From Bdellovibrio bacteriovorus HD100 (GTDB lineage: Bacteria; Bdellovibrionota; Bdellovibrionia; Bdellovibrionales; Bdellovibrionaceae): DNA of 64,000 nucleotides. Every line of letters starts with the position of its first letter. The stretch's first letter is position 1. The stretch spans positions 1,860,001-1,924,000 of the forward strand of contig NC_005363.1 in NCBI RefSeq assembly GCF_000196175.1. The letters are read 5' to 3'. The translations under genes were made by a program, and so were the position numbers. This document shows, one piece after another, positions 51,329 to 59,846 of the stretch. The notes below the pieces were generated by a model that saw only the letters and a program-made list of their open reading frames with translations, was not told where the DNA came from and did not search any database.

Positions 51329-51910
51329 ATGAAATATATCATCGCCGGTACAGACCGTCCCGATTCCAACACTCTTAAAGTTTCCAAAATCATCCAGGGA
51401 ATCTACAAAGAGCTGGGCGAAGCTGTTGAGATCATCGATCTGAAAGAGCTGAAGCAGCATTTGCATGACGACATTCACTATGGCAAACCTTCGGAGGCTT
51501 TGCAGCCCTACATCAACAAAGTTCTGGGCAGTGATGGTCTGATTGTGGTGTGTCCAGAGTACAATGGCTCTATGCCAGGCATCTTGAAATATTTCATTGA
51601 TCACTTGAAGTTCCCGGAGTCCTTTGAATACCGTCCTGTCTGTTTTGTCGGTTTGGGTGCGATGTTTGGAGCTCTTCGTCCGGTGGAGCATCTGCAGGGG
51701 GTTTTCGGATACCGCAATGCCTTTATCTTTCCAGAACGGGTCTTTATGATGAATGTCTTTAAGATCATCAATGCTGAAGGGCAGTTGACGGACGAGCTGA
51801 TGAAGTCCCTGTTGGTCAAGCAAGCCAAGGGGTTCCAGAAGTTCGCAGAGGCCTTGAAGACCTACAAATTAGATGCGAACTCGTTTATTGAGAGTAAGAA
51901 GTCGACGTAG
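51329..51910 (+). CDS. NADPH-dependent FMN reductase family protein
   Basis: 193 residues, flavodoxin-like fold. The FMN/NADPH signature is CPEYNGSMPGILKYFIDHL, and the phosphate loop GTDRPDSNTLKVSK lies near the N-terminus. It probably reduces FMN, quinones or azo compounds. CTAGGAGAATTACTC precedes the ATG. It overlaps the small minus-strand ORF at 51885-52022 by 26 bases tail to tail. Confidence 0.9.
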   Translation: MKYIIAGTDRPDSNTLKVSKIIQGIYKELGEAVEIIDLKELKQHLHDDIHYGKPSEALQPYINKVLGSDGLIVVCPEYNGSMPGILKYFIDHLKFPESFEYRPVCFVGLGAMFGALRPVEHLQGVFGYRNAFIFPERVFMMNVFKIINAEGQLTDELMKSLLVKQAKGFQKFAEALKTYKLDANSFIESKKST

Positions 51911-52022
51911 GTTGTCGGCTGGCGATCAGTCGGTCGTGAACGCGGCCCTCAAAGTAGATCAATCCCAGGATCAAGAGGGCTGCCAAAAACCATTTCGAGC
52001 GAAAAAGTGCATTCCGTGCCAT
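51885..52022 (-). CDS. Candidate 45-residue membrane protein
   Basis: Too short for most gene callers. Residues: a positive start (MARNALFRSK), one hydrophobic helix (WFLAALLILGLIYF), then a polar basic tail (EGRVHDRLIASRQPTS). This layout is that of a real single-pass small protein. It starts at the minus-strand ATG that forms part of the 14-bp palindrome at 52019-52032. No clear Shine-Dalgarno is present (GAGACC 14 bases up). It lies between the FMN reductase and kup. Confidence 0.45.
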   Translation of the reverse strand: MARNALFRSKWFLAALLILGLIYFEGRVHDRLIASRQPTSTSYSQ

Positions 52023-52032
52023 AGATCTATGG
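52019..52032. promoter_or_regulatory. Perfect 14-bp palindrome upstream of kup
   Basis: CCATAGATCTATGG is its own reverse complement. It lies about 90 bases before kup and covers the start codon of the small minus-strand ORF; it could be an operator. Confidence 0.4.
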
Positions 52033-52120
52033 TCTCAAAGAGCCTAAAATAAAGGCAACTGAACTTCGTGTAATGTGGGCAAGATGCGTCAATCTTGCAT
52101 GGGGACTGCTGACATCACGG

Positions 52121-54082
52121 ATGAACTTAACTAGACTAAAACCTTGTTTCGACAACTTAGACGGGGTTTTTGGTATCGAAAATTCAGGCCATCACAAAAA
52201 TAGTTCCAATGTTTTAATGCTCGCATTAGGCGCCCTTGGTGTGGTGTTCGGCGATATCGGTACAAGTCCTCTGTATGCATTGAAAGAGTGTTTCGGTCAC
52301 TATGGTTTGGCGCCCACGCCAGAAAACGTGATCGGAATATTGTCTTTGATCTTCTGGACGCTGGTTCTTGCCATCTGTATCAAGTACATGGCGTTTGTCT
52401 TAAGAGCAGACAATAAAGGTGAGGGGGGGATTCTTTCCCTGATGGCTCTGGCTGTGCGCAGTCAGCAGTCCAAGGATGTTTCGCGCCGGCGCTGGACCAT
52501 GACGATCATCGGTCTGTTTGGAGCGGCCTTGCTTTATGGTGACGGTATTATCACTCCGGCGATCTCAGTGCTTTCGGCGATGGAAGGTCTCACCTTGGTC
52601 GCTCCACAGTTTAGTCCTTACATTATTCCTCTGACTATTTTTGTGATGAACGCCCTCTTTCTGATGCAAAAGTACGGCACGGCTCGTATCGGCGTTATCT
52701 TCGGTCCGATTCTTCTGATTTGGTTCACTGTTCTGGGCTTGTTGGGTATTCGCGGGATGGCGAAAAACCTGCATGTCTTTGAAGCTCTGCTGCCACATCA
52801 TGGGATTGAGTTCCTGATGAACAATGGGATGGCGGGTTTCCTGGTGCTGGGGTCGGTGTTTCTGGTTGTGACCGGAGGCGAGGCCTTGTATGCGGACATG
52901 GGGCATTTTGGTAAACGACCAATTCGTCTGGCGTGGTTCTTTGTTGCTTTACCAGCCTTGGTATTAAACTACTTCGGTCAAGGGGCTTTGCTGCTGAACA
53001 ATCCTGAGGCTGTATCCAATCCTTTCTATATGCTGGCGCCAAAATGGGCTCTGCTTCCGATGGTCATGCTTTCTACGATGGCCACGGTTATCGCATCCCA
53101 GGCGTTGATCACCGGGGTGTTTTCCATCACTCGTCAGGCAATCCAACTGGGTTTCTGTCCGCGCGTGAACATCATTCACACTTCCAGTCAGGAGATCGGT
53201 CAGATCTACATTCCAATTGTGAACTGGTCCATGTTCATCGGTGTGATCTGGCTGGTGTTGACATTTAAGACCTCCAGCAATCTGGCGGCAGCCTATGGAA
53301 TTGCTGTGACTGGTGCGACGATGATCACCACAATCCTGGCGTTTGAAGTGGCTCGTCAAAAATGGAAATGGAGTCTGCTGAAGTCTTCGGCCATTTTTGG
53401 CAGCTTCCTGGTGATGGATCTGGCCTTCTTTGGTGCCAACGTTCATAAGATCCCGCATGGGGGCTGGGTGCCGTTGGTTATTGGGGCGATCATTTACCTG
53501 TTGATGACGACCTGGCAAAAGGGCCGTCAGATTTTGTTCCGACGTCTTAAAGAACGCTCCATGCCTATTGAAGACTTCTGCCAGAAGCTTCTGCGTGAGC
53601 CTCCACTGCGAGCTCCGGGCACGGCGATATATATGGCCGGTGACCCTTGGGGTGTTCCAGCACCGCTGCTGCATAATATGAAGCACAACAAGGTTCTGCA
53701 TCAGCGCGTGGCGATCCTGACGATTCAGACCAAAGAAGTGCCGTTTGTTTCCAAGCGCGATCGCATTTCCATTCAGGAAGTGATTCCGAATATCTACCGC
53801 ATTATCGCCAACTATGGCTTTATGGAAATCCCCAAGATGAAACATATTCTTGAGGCCTGCCGTCAGCGCGATATCAACTTTAACGTGAATGAAACCACGT
53901 TCGTGCTGGGACGCGAAACCATCATCGCGGAAAAAGGACCGAATCGTCCGGGCGAAGCAGGGATGGCACACTGGCGTGAACGTCTGTTTGCCATCATGTC
54001 CAAGAATGCCCAGCGACCGACGGCGTTCTTCCGCATCCCGCCGAATCAGGTGATCGAAGTGGGAATTCAGGTCGAGATCTAG
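52121..54082 (+). CDS. kup: Kup-family low-affinity potassium transporter
   Basis: 653 residues from the ATG at 52121; an ATG at 52073 would add 16 residues and neither has a good ribosome site. About 12 membrane segments follow the family signature ALGVVFGDIGTSPLYALKE. Other markers are LYGDGIITPAISVLSA and GGEALYADMGHFG. A cytoplasmic C-terminal domain covers roughly 450-653. Potassium uptake, probably proton-coupled. Its last 4 bases overlap the convergent patatin gene. Confidence 0.94.
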   Translation: MNLTRLKPCFDNLDGVFGIENSGHHKNSSNVLMLALGALGVVFGDIGTSPLYALKECFGHYGLAPTPENVIGILSLIFWTLVLAICIKYMAFVLRADNKGEGGILSLMALAVRSQQSKDVSRRRWTMTIIGLFGAALLYGDGIITPAISVLSAMEGLTLVAPQFSPYIIPLTIFVMNALFLMQKYGTARIGVIFGPILLIWFTVLGLLGIRGMAKNLHVFEALLPHHGIEFLMNNGMAGFLVLGSVFLVVTGGEALYADMGHFGKRPIRLAWFFVALPALVLNYFGQGALLLNNPEAVSNPFYMLAPKWALLPMVMLSTMATVIASQALITGVFSITRQAIQLGFCPRVNIIHTSSQEIGQIYIPIVNWSMFIGVIWLVLTFKTSSNLAAAYGIAVTGATMITTILAFEVARQKWKWSLLKSSAIFGSFLVMDLAFFGANVHKIPHGGWVPLVIGAIIYLLMTTWQKGRQILFRRLKERSMPIEDFCQKLLREPPLRAPGTAIYMAGDPWGVPAPLLHNMKHNKVLHQRVAILTIQTKEVPFVSKRDRISIQEVIPNIYRIIANYGFMEIPKMKHILEACRQRDINFNVNETTFVLGRETIIAEKGPNRPGEAGMAHWRERLFAIMSKNAQRPTAFFRIPPNQVIEVGIQVEI

Positions 54083-55218
54083 TCATCATGGAGCAGGCGA
54101 ACAACCTGCTCCCGGACATTGATGCCATCCTTGTATCCAATTTCTATCAGATCTGCCGAATAGGATTTTTCAAACAACAGAAAGCTGGCAATCTCGCTGG
54201 CTTCCTGCAAAGTGCCCAGGCCCCGCAGCAGATAGCGAATCATCGGGGGCAGGTTTTCTGTTTTCATCGAAGCGATTTCACCCAGGTCAATAGAGGGTGA
54301 AATCCACAAGTGTCTTATGGGCTTTACCGATACATGCTCCAGCTCGCTGGCAGAAATTTTTTGCAGATTTAAATTAATCCTTTCAAGGCGTTCAATGTCG
54401 GCCTCCAGACCATCCATCATGACAGTGTTCAGTATAACGCTGACGACCCGGGCGATGGAGGGGGGCTCATGGGTGTTCACATGCTTTGAGGCAAAACAGA
54501 TGTCCTGTTTTTTTCGCACCCCAATGGCGATCAGTTTGCGCGCGCCCATGTAAATGGCCGGCGCACAAGGGGACTGGTTGCGAATACTGCCGTCACCAAA
54601 AAATCTGCCGTCCACGGTGGTGGGCGGAAACAACAGGGGAATCGACGCCGAGGCTATGACATGATCCGCGGTGATCTTTTCAGTGAGTCCGACTTTGCGC
54701 ACGCGGGTCCAGGTGGGGATGTTGTCCTCGCCTTGAATGAAGGTGACGGTTGAGGTGGTGAAATAGTCCAGAGCCGAGATTGCCACCGCCCGGAATCTTT
54801 TGGCGTCGATATTTTTTTGAATATTGTTAAAGTCACAGTTTTTTCTGATGAGCTCGTGCAACGGTTTGGTCTCGAGCAGCGAGCGATGGGGTGAGGATTT
54901 TTTCATTCCTCCCATGGAAAGATCCATCAGCCACTGAAGGCCTCCTTTGGACAGCGAAAAAATATCGCTGACATAAACCTGTTCCGCACTGATGCCGGTC
55001 CAGAGCTCCGTGAGTTTGGCTGTCGCATTGCCAATATGGCAGTTGTCGGCCGTGGTTAAGAAGGCGGTGTTGATGGCTCCGGCGCTGACTCCGGTGTAAT
55101 AAGAAAAAGGATAAGCAATACCTTCTTGCCGGCTGATTTCTGCCAGCGCGTTGATAACTCCGGCTTGATAGGCGCCGCGTGCGCCGCCACCGGATAGGAC
55201 AAGACCGAGGGAAGACAA
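54079..55218 (-). CDS. Patatin-like phospholipase
   Basis: 379 residues, no classic signal peptide. Oxyanion loop GGGARG (10-15), nucleophile S45 in TGVSAGAINT, and catalytic Asp in FFGDGSIRNQ near residue 213, so the Ser-Asp dyad is intact. Such enzymes hydrolyse phospholipid acyl chains and can be secreted effectors or cytoplasmic remodelling enzymes. AAAGGGGGCCC lies just before the ATG. C-terminal region is helical. Confidence 0.9.
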   Translation of the reverse strand: MSSLGLVLSGGGARGAYQAGVINALAEISRQEGIAYPFSYYTGVSAGAINTAFLTTADNCHIGNATAKLTELWTGISAEQVYVSDIFSLSKGGLQWLMDLSMGGMKKSSPHRSLLETKPLHELIRKNCDFNNIQKNIDAKRFRAVAISALDYFTTSTVTFIQGEDNIPTWTRVRKVGLTEKITADHVIASASIPLLFPPTTVDGRFFGDGSIRNQSPCAPAIYMGARKLIAIGVRKKQDICFASKHVNTHEPPSIARVVSVILNTVMMDGLEADIERLERINLNLQKISASELEHVSVKPIRHLWISPSIDLGEIASMKTENLPPMIRYLLRGLGTLQEASEIASFLLFEKSYSADLIEIGYKDGINVREQVVRLLHDD

Positions 55219-55620
55219 ATGGGCCCCCTTTCATTCTTCATTGATTTTAAGAGACATCACGGGGCGCGGACAGACGTTTTCTGGACTTGCAGAAAAATAC
55301 AGATAAGCGATACTGAGCGTGAACAAGGCCACAGTAATCTTAATTCGGTTGCTGGTCCCATTGAAGGGAAACCTGCCTTGTAAAAGGGAGTCAGTTCGAC
55401 TCCCTTTCTATTTTCCCCGCCGCCGCGTGAAATTCCCAAAGACCTGAAGCAGCATCCTTAATTCGGATTGAATATTTAGGAGTGCATTGAATGCAATGTC
55501 CTGTGTATTGGATTTAGGGAGAGGTTTTCTTTTCTGTATTGATCTCTGTTACATTATGCGGGAAAGTTTTGATGGTTAACAGTGATGTTAAATAACGGGA
55601 ATTGCGAAGGAGAAAATGCA
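55219..55620. other. 402-base intergenic region with an unassigned terminator
   Basis: No convincing gene. A strong hairpin (55383-55407) lacks an obvious upstream gene on either strand. A decamer CTTAATTCGG occurs twice (about 55337 and 55454) and a small palindrome GCATT-G-AATGC lies near 55485. The right part must hold the promoter of the YceI gene. Confidence 0.4.
55383..55407 (+). terminator. Orphan terminator-like hairpin
   Basis: Perfect 10-bp stem AAAGGGAGTC/GACTCCCTTT with loop AGTTC, followed by CTATTTT on the plus strand. It may end an unannotated small RNA transcribed from about 55260. Confidence 0.55.
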
Positions 55621-56211
55621 ATGCTTAAAACTGTTTTTGCTGCGTTCGTATTTGTAGTTGCTGCTCATGCACAAGCGGCTGATGTTTATAAAATTGATAC
55701 CAAGGCCAGCACTGTGGCATGGAAAGGCACCAAGAAAGTGGGCGACTCCCACAATGGTGGTATCTCCGTGAAAGAAGGCCAAGTGACTGTCGATAAAGGT
55801 CAGTTGACTGGTGGTAGCGTGGTTGTTGACATGACTACAATCACAAACGAAGACGTGAAAGATGCGGGTTATAACAAAAAGCTGGTAGGTCACTTGTCCA
55901 CTGAAGATTTCTTCAACGCCGGCAAGTTCCCCACGTCCACTTTCAAGATCACGTCCGTGGCTCCATCCAAAAACAAAGGTGAAGTTCTGGTGAAAGGTGA
56001 TTTCACAATGATCGGTGGCACACACCCTATTGAGTTCCCTGCAAAAGTGACTGTTGATAAAGGTGTTGCAACGGGTGAAGCTGTTGTGAAAATCGACCGC
56101 ACCAAATGGGGTCTGAAATACGGTTCTGGCAACTTCTTCAAAGAACTTGCGGGTGACAAAATCATCAACGACGAGTTCGAGCTGACATTGAAACTTGTTG
56201 CGAAGAAATAG
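55621..56211 (+). CDS. YceI family periplasmic protein
   Basis: 196 residues from the ATG at 55621 with AAGGAG 8 bases upstream. Signal peptide MLKTVFAAFVFVVAAHAQA. YceI lipocalin-like barrels bind isoprenoid or long-chain amphiphiles; markers are YKIDTKASTVAWKGTK, HLSTEDFFNAGKFPTSTF and DRTKWGLKYGSG. Codon use is biased to preferred codons, suggesting high expression. Strong terminator follows. Confidence 0.92.
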   Translation: MLKTVFAAFVFVVAAHAQAADVYKIDTKASTVAWKGTKKVGDSHNGGISVKEGQVTVDKGQLTGGSVVVDMTTITNEDVKDAGYNKKLVGHLSTEDFFNAGKFPTSTFKITSVAPSKNKGEVLVKGDFTMIGGTHPIEFPAKVTVDKGVATGEAVVKIDRTKWGLKYGSGNFFKELAGDKIINDEFELTLKLVAKK

Positions 56212-56235
56212 TTTTTTCCAAAAAGAAAAACGAAA

Positions 56236-56270
56236 AAAAGGCATCACGAAAACCCGTGATGCCTTTTTTT
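56236..56270. terminator. Bidirectional rho-independent terminator after YceI and bestrophin-like genes
   Basis: Stem AAAAGGCATCACG/CGTGATGCCTTTT, 13 bp, small loop, T-run on both strands; lies between convergent genes. Confidence 0.88.
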
Positions 56271-56271
56271 A

Positions 56272-57186
56272 TTAGTTGAACACGTACTGGCCCTCGTGAT
56301 TGCGTGGCAGGGCTTTTTCACCGCGCATTTCCTGCACGCTGGACTCGATGGTCTCGCACATTTGATTCAATGCCAGGTCATTGTCTTCGGTCCCAAAGGG
56401 CTCTTCGATCTGGTTTACAATGGCATCCAAAGCCATAAACGTATAAGCCACAAAAGTGCAGATTGCCGGTGTCATCCAGCCAATACTGTCCATCAGGCCG
56501 AAAGGTAAAAGCACACAGTAAATGTATACAGTTCGATGCAGAAGGACCGCATAAGGATAAGGAATCGGGGTGTTGGAGATGCGTTCGCAGCCCCCCAGAA
56601 TCTCGGACATGTCGTTCAGATTCTTGTCAAACATCCCAGCCGTGATGCTGTCGATGCGCCCGGCATTCTTCTGATCTGACACCCACTGGCCCAGATGGCG
56701 CAGCAGCACGGCCGGTTTATACTCGACCTGGGAAAGTTCAGAGGCCAAGTCCGGGGTCAGGCGTTTCAAGTCCGTCGTTGCATCGGTCTTTCGCAACTGG
56801 TGTTTGGTGCAATAGGCAAAGGCGATGAGCAGCTGCAGGAATCTGCGGCTTTCGCTGTCGTTGGCGGTAAGTCCGGTGAGTGTCAGTGCCTGGCGGGAAA
56901 GTGAGCGTGAAACATTCAGCAGCGAACCCCAAAGTTTTCGCCCTTCCCAGAAGCGATCATAGGCGGCCGAGTTGCGAAAACCCAGAAAGATCGCCAGTGC
57001 AATACCCATCAGCGTGAAAGGTGTGGGATTCAGGGAAACCTTCACTGAAAAAAACACGCCGTGGAAGTAAAGAACCAGAGCGGAAAGCAGAAAGATAAAA
57101 ACAAGGCGCGGCAGGATCTCGGGCAGAACCGAGCCCTTCCACACCAGCAGCATTTTGAACCAGTTGTATTTGGGCCGAATGACCAT
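56272..57186 (-). CDS. Bestrophin family ion channel
   Basis: 304 residues from the ATG at 57186 (GAGGTG 7 bases upstream); a TTG 6 codons earlier is less likely. Family markers: MVIRPKYNW start, FLGFRNSAAYDRFWEGRKLWG, PIPYPYAVLLHRTVYIYCV and IEEPFGTEDNDLAL, with four membrane segments. Bacterial homologues are pentameric channels, mostly cation or anion selective. No partner gene adjoins. Confidence 0.9.
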   Translation of the reverse strand: MVIRPKYNWFKMLLVWKGSVLPEILPRLVFIFLLSALVLYFHGVFFSVKVSLNPTPFTLMGIALAIFLGFRNSAAYDRFWEGRKLWGSLLNVSRSLSRQALTLTGLTANDSESRRFLQLLIAFAYCTKHQLRKTDATTDLKRLTPDLASELSQVEYKPAVLLRHLGQWVSDQKNAGRIDSITAGMFDKNLNDMSEILGGCERISNTPIPYPYAVLLHRTVYIYCVLLPFGLMDSIGWMTPAICTFVAYTFMALDAIVNQIEEPFGTEDNDLALNQMCETIESSVQEMRGEKALPRNHEGQYVFN

Positions 57187-57407
57187 TGTGAACACCTCGA
57201 TCAAATAAGCGTAGGCCCCCAGAGTGTGTCTGTCAAAGAGCTGGGCGACAGGGGGCGCAAAGTGTTCAAACCGGGGTGGGGTGTTTTATCCTGAGACGTG
57301 TTTCAAGCTGAGAATAAGGAAGGATTTCCGCAAGTTCTGCGTTTGGGGCTTTTGGCTGAGGCTTTGCATTTTCAAAGTCTGAAGTCCCATCGAACAAGGA
57401 GTGGCCT

Positions 57408-58013
57408 ATGAAGAAAACCAAAATGATCTTTGCAGCTTTGCTGGCAGGCAGTCTGATGACGGCGTGTGCGAAGAAAGACTCTGAGTTCGCCGCCCGCTAT
57501 GCAAAAAACAAGATGGGTGCAAGCGTTGTTGATGGCGCAAAAACCCAGGAGGCGGGTGAGCAGGCCGCAGCCCAAGGGTTGGAAGCCGACATTGTTGGAG
57601 TCAAAAGATACTGGACACCGCAAGGGCAGCCCGGTCCCCGCGTGGTGATGGCAACCATCCTGATCAACAACACCGAGTTCCCGGTGACCAGTCATCACTA
57701 CAGCACCGAAATCGTGGATGGCAGCGTGGATGTGAACGGGTACAATGTTCGCTATCATGCCATGTGCGGAAACGATGAATGCAATCCCTATTATGCGGCG
57801 ATGGAAGTCTATCAGAACGGGCGCATTGTGATTCAGGAAGGCATCCGTATTTACTTTGATAAAACCAAACCCGAGCACCAGGATCTTTATCAGTGGCTTT
57901 CTCCGGGCAATGAACTGCCTTTAATGGGTTCAAGCCAGGCGGACCCTCGCGGGATGGTCGGGTACTTGAATCAGGCTGTCACAGGCGGCAGTTCTTCAGG
58001 CCTGATTAAGTAA
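57408..58013 (+). CDS. Lipoprotein, hypothetical
   Basis: 201 residues with lipobox LMTAC (Cys at residue 20). AAGGAGTGGCCT precedes the ATG. The mature domain has one Cys pair (AMCGNDECNPY) and a beta-rich part. Following Lys-Asp-Ser after the Cys does not match the Asp+2 inner-membrane retention rule of E. coli, so outer-membrane sorting is likely. No family recognised. Confidence 0.75.
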   Translation: MKKTKMIFAALLAGSLMTACAKKDSEFAARYAKNKMGASVVDGAKTQEAGEQAAAQGLEADIVGVKRYWTPQGQPGPRVVMATILINNTEFPVTSHHYSTEIVDGSVDVNGYNVRYHAMCGNDECNPYYAAMEVYQNGRIVIQEGIRIYFDKTKPEHQDLYQWLSPGNELPLMGSSQADPRGMVGYLNQAVTGGSSSGLIK

Positions 58014-58028
58014 GATTTTTTATAGAAG

Positions 58029-58319
58029 CTATTTTAAGGAAGAGTCTCTTGCGGCGCTCTTCCTTTTTTCGTTTTGGATTTGCTGATCCAACAGTTCGGA
58101 CAGGAAGTTGTGGCGGCTCTTCACCTGGCTGTCGATCTTGGCCAGGCGGCTGGCGAGATTATTAAACAGCTTCTCGACCTCGGAATCGTTTTCCAGTCGT
58201 CCTTCCTCTTCTTTAATCTCTTCAATAAGGCGCTCCACAATGAACAGGGCGCCGTTGAGGTTGACTCCGACATCATGCAGAAAAGCCCGTTCGCGGCTGA
58301 GTTCTTGAGCATCGGCCAT
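58029..58319 (-). CDS. Small coiled-coil protein with a DHp-like helix
   Basis: 96 residues from the ATG at 58319 with AAGGAGG upstream. All helical, ending in a charged coiled coil. The segment RAFLHDVGVNLNGALFIVERL resembles the histidine-kinase H-box (phosphorylatable His in FLHDV), here without a catalytic ATPase domain, so it could be a phosphotransfer or dimerisation remnant. Speculative. Convergent with the lipoprotein gene, 15 bases away. Confidence 0.6.
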   Translation of the reverse strand: MADAQELSRERAFLHDVGVNLNGALFIVERLIEEIKEEEGRLENDSEVEKLFNNLASRLAKIDSQVKSRHNFLSELLDQQIQNEKRKSAARDSSLK

Positions 58320-58730
58320 AAGAACCTCCTTCATATTAGTATTCAAAGGGCTGGCAGAATCGGCAACTTGTAGGTTTACATGGGCCAAAGTGGCACTGAA
58401 TTTTCTTCATATGCTTCTGTCATTTGAACAGGTTGAAAGTGTAATGATACAAAAGGATACCACCTCAAATTGGCAAAAATGTCCTCAAATCAAATTTAAG
58501 TGGGGATGGCGCAACGATTTTTTAAAAATCCGTCAAGATTTGCTTTGCCGCTCGACCAAAGTCATGGCACCTTACTTGCTTATTGGCCTATGTGGCTCCA
58601 ATTTGGGACCATTTTTGGCAAAAAGGATCTGGGGGATAATCCGGGGTCTGAACGAGATGATTGAAAATTAAACGTCGAAAGACGGAAAAGAAAAAAGAAA
58701 CATAATTAACCATTATCGAAAGGGAAAACA
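58320..58730 (+). other. 411-base intergenic region upstream of the outer-membrane barrel
   Basis: It contains a sigma54-type site (58565-58580) and AT-rich DNA. An open frame at 58390-58671 is judged spurious. An AT-rich box just before the GTG (CATAATTAACC) could also be a -10 element. Confidence 0.45.
58565..58580 (+). promoter_or_regulatory. Sigma54-type -24/-12 promoter
   Basis: TGGCAC-CTTAC-TTGCT fits the RpoN consensus TGGCAC-N5-TTGC exactly, with 10 bases between the GG and GC. Transcription would start near 58591, 140 bases before the barrel gene at 58731. Long leader is unusual. Confidence 0.5.
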
Positions 58731-59708
58731 GTGAAAACACAAATTTTGATGTCACTGATTTTGGCGGGGTCTTTGGTTTCTGTTGCTGCTCAGGCAGAAG
58801 AACAAAACCAAAATGCAAACACTAGCACTGTAAAAGTGTCTGATGTTCAAAAGTCTGAAGAGAAAAAAGAAGACATTGACCAGGAGATCACGAATGCTCG
58901 TATGCGTTCTGAGCTTGGTTCCAAGTCTCAATGGTCTTTCAAATCCAGCCTTGGTTACAACGGCGGCTCTTTGCAAAAACCTTTCGATTCTATCCGTCCT
59001 AACTACCGCGCTTCTGCGACAATCGAGTCTTTGACTGCTTTGTCCGGTAACGTAGGTGTGAACTACCGTGTATCCAAAGGTGGTAACCTTTCCTTCGGTA
59101 CTGGTGTAGTTATCATGGCTCCACTTGAAGGCGACATCACTAAGGATTTCCAAGATCCTCGCGCTTCCAGAAAAGGTGCTGATGTAAAACGTACTCAAGT
59201 TTCCACTCCATACATGGACTACAGCCACGGTTACCGTGCAATGGACATGCAGATGATCTCCAGCGTGACTTACTCTCACTACACTGAAGAAGATCAAACT
59301 GATTACTACAACCTGATGGGCAACCTGTCTGTAAGCCAAACTGTGCTTGCTGACTTCGGTGATTCCAAATGGCAAGGTGGCGTGTCTTTGTCTCTTGATA
59401 AAGATATCGCTAAAGGTTCCTTCGACGTTGCTGGCGACTCTCGCTATGACTACGGTGTAGGTCTGTTCCCGTTCGCTGAATACGCTTTCAACGACGACTA
59501 CTCTTTCAGAACAGTATTTGGTTATTTCCAATTTGCTAAGTACGAAGAGCAAGGTGACCTGATCCAAATGGAGCCATACCAGTCTATGGGTGTTGGTATC
59601 TCCGTTACTCGTGACATCTACGTTTATCCAAACGTACAGTTCACTCCAAAAGACATTCGTGCAGACAGAACAAACGTAGCAGTTTCTGCTAACTTGAACT
59701 TGTTCTAA
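58731..59708 (+). CDS. Abundant outer-membrane beta-barrel protein
   Basis: 325 residues, GTG start with AAAGGGA upstream. Signal peptide MKTQILMSLILAGSLVSVAAQA, a short charged N-terminal region with a Lys/Glu/Asp-rich stretch (about 30-60), then amphipathic strands ending in Phe (VSANLNLF), the BAM signal. Codon choice is strongly biased, suggesting very high expression. Not a recognised porin family from the sequence alone. Terminator follows. Confidence 0.82.
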   Translation: MKTQILMSLILAGSLVSVAAQAEEQNQNANTSTVKVSDVQKSEEKKEDIDQEITNARMRSELGSKSQWSFKSSLGYNGGSLQKPFDSIRPNYRASATIESLTALSGNVGVNYRVSKGGNLSFGTGVVIMAPLEGDITKDFQDPRASRKGADVKRTQVSTPYMDYSHGYRAMDMQMISSVTYSHYTEEDQTDYYNLMGNLSVSQTVLADFGDSKWQGGVSLSLDKDIAKGSFDVAGDSRYDYGVGLFPFAEYAFNDDYSFRTVFGYFQFAKYEEQGDLIQMEPYQSMGVGISVTRDIYVYPNVQFTPKDIRADRTNVAVSANLNLF

Positions 59709-59732
59709 TTCCTGACGGAAATTTGGAAAACT

Positions 59733-59764
59733 AAAAAGGCTGCCCTCCGGGGTGGCCTTTTTTA
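59733..59764 (+). terminator. Rho-independent terminator after the barrel gene
   Basis: Stem AAAAAGG/CCTTTTT with an inner CCC/GGG extension, T-run following. Confidence 0.8.
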
Positions 59765-59809
59765 TTTCTTAAACATAAAGACGTTCATCTTGGACGTTTC
59801 GGAAAATAA

Positions 59810-59835
59810 AAAACCCGCTTTTATGAGCGGGTTTT
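59810..59835 (-). terminator. Terminator after the M23 peptidase gene
   Basis: Stem AAAACCCGC/GCGGGTTTT with loop of 8, T-run on minus strand, 12 bases past the stop. Confidence 0.8.
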
Positions 59836-59846
59836 GTTTTTAAGAT

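Noticed and set aside
55386-55404. GGGAGTCAGTTCGACTCCC resembles a tRNA T-arm or an attachment site core
   Set aside because: Stem and loop lengths do not fit a T-arm and no acceptor stem or anticodon arm lies upstream; read as a terminator instead.
58390-58671. 93-codon plus-strand open frame
   Set aside because: Lies in an AT-rich regulatory region, overlaps the sigma54-type site, has no ribosome site and no protein-like pattern.
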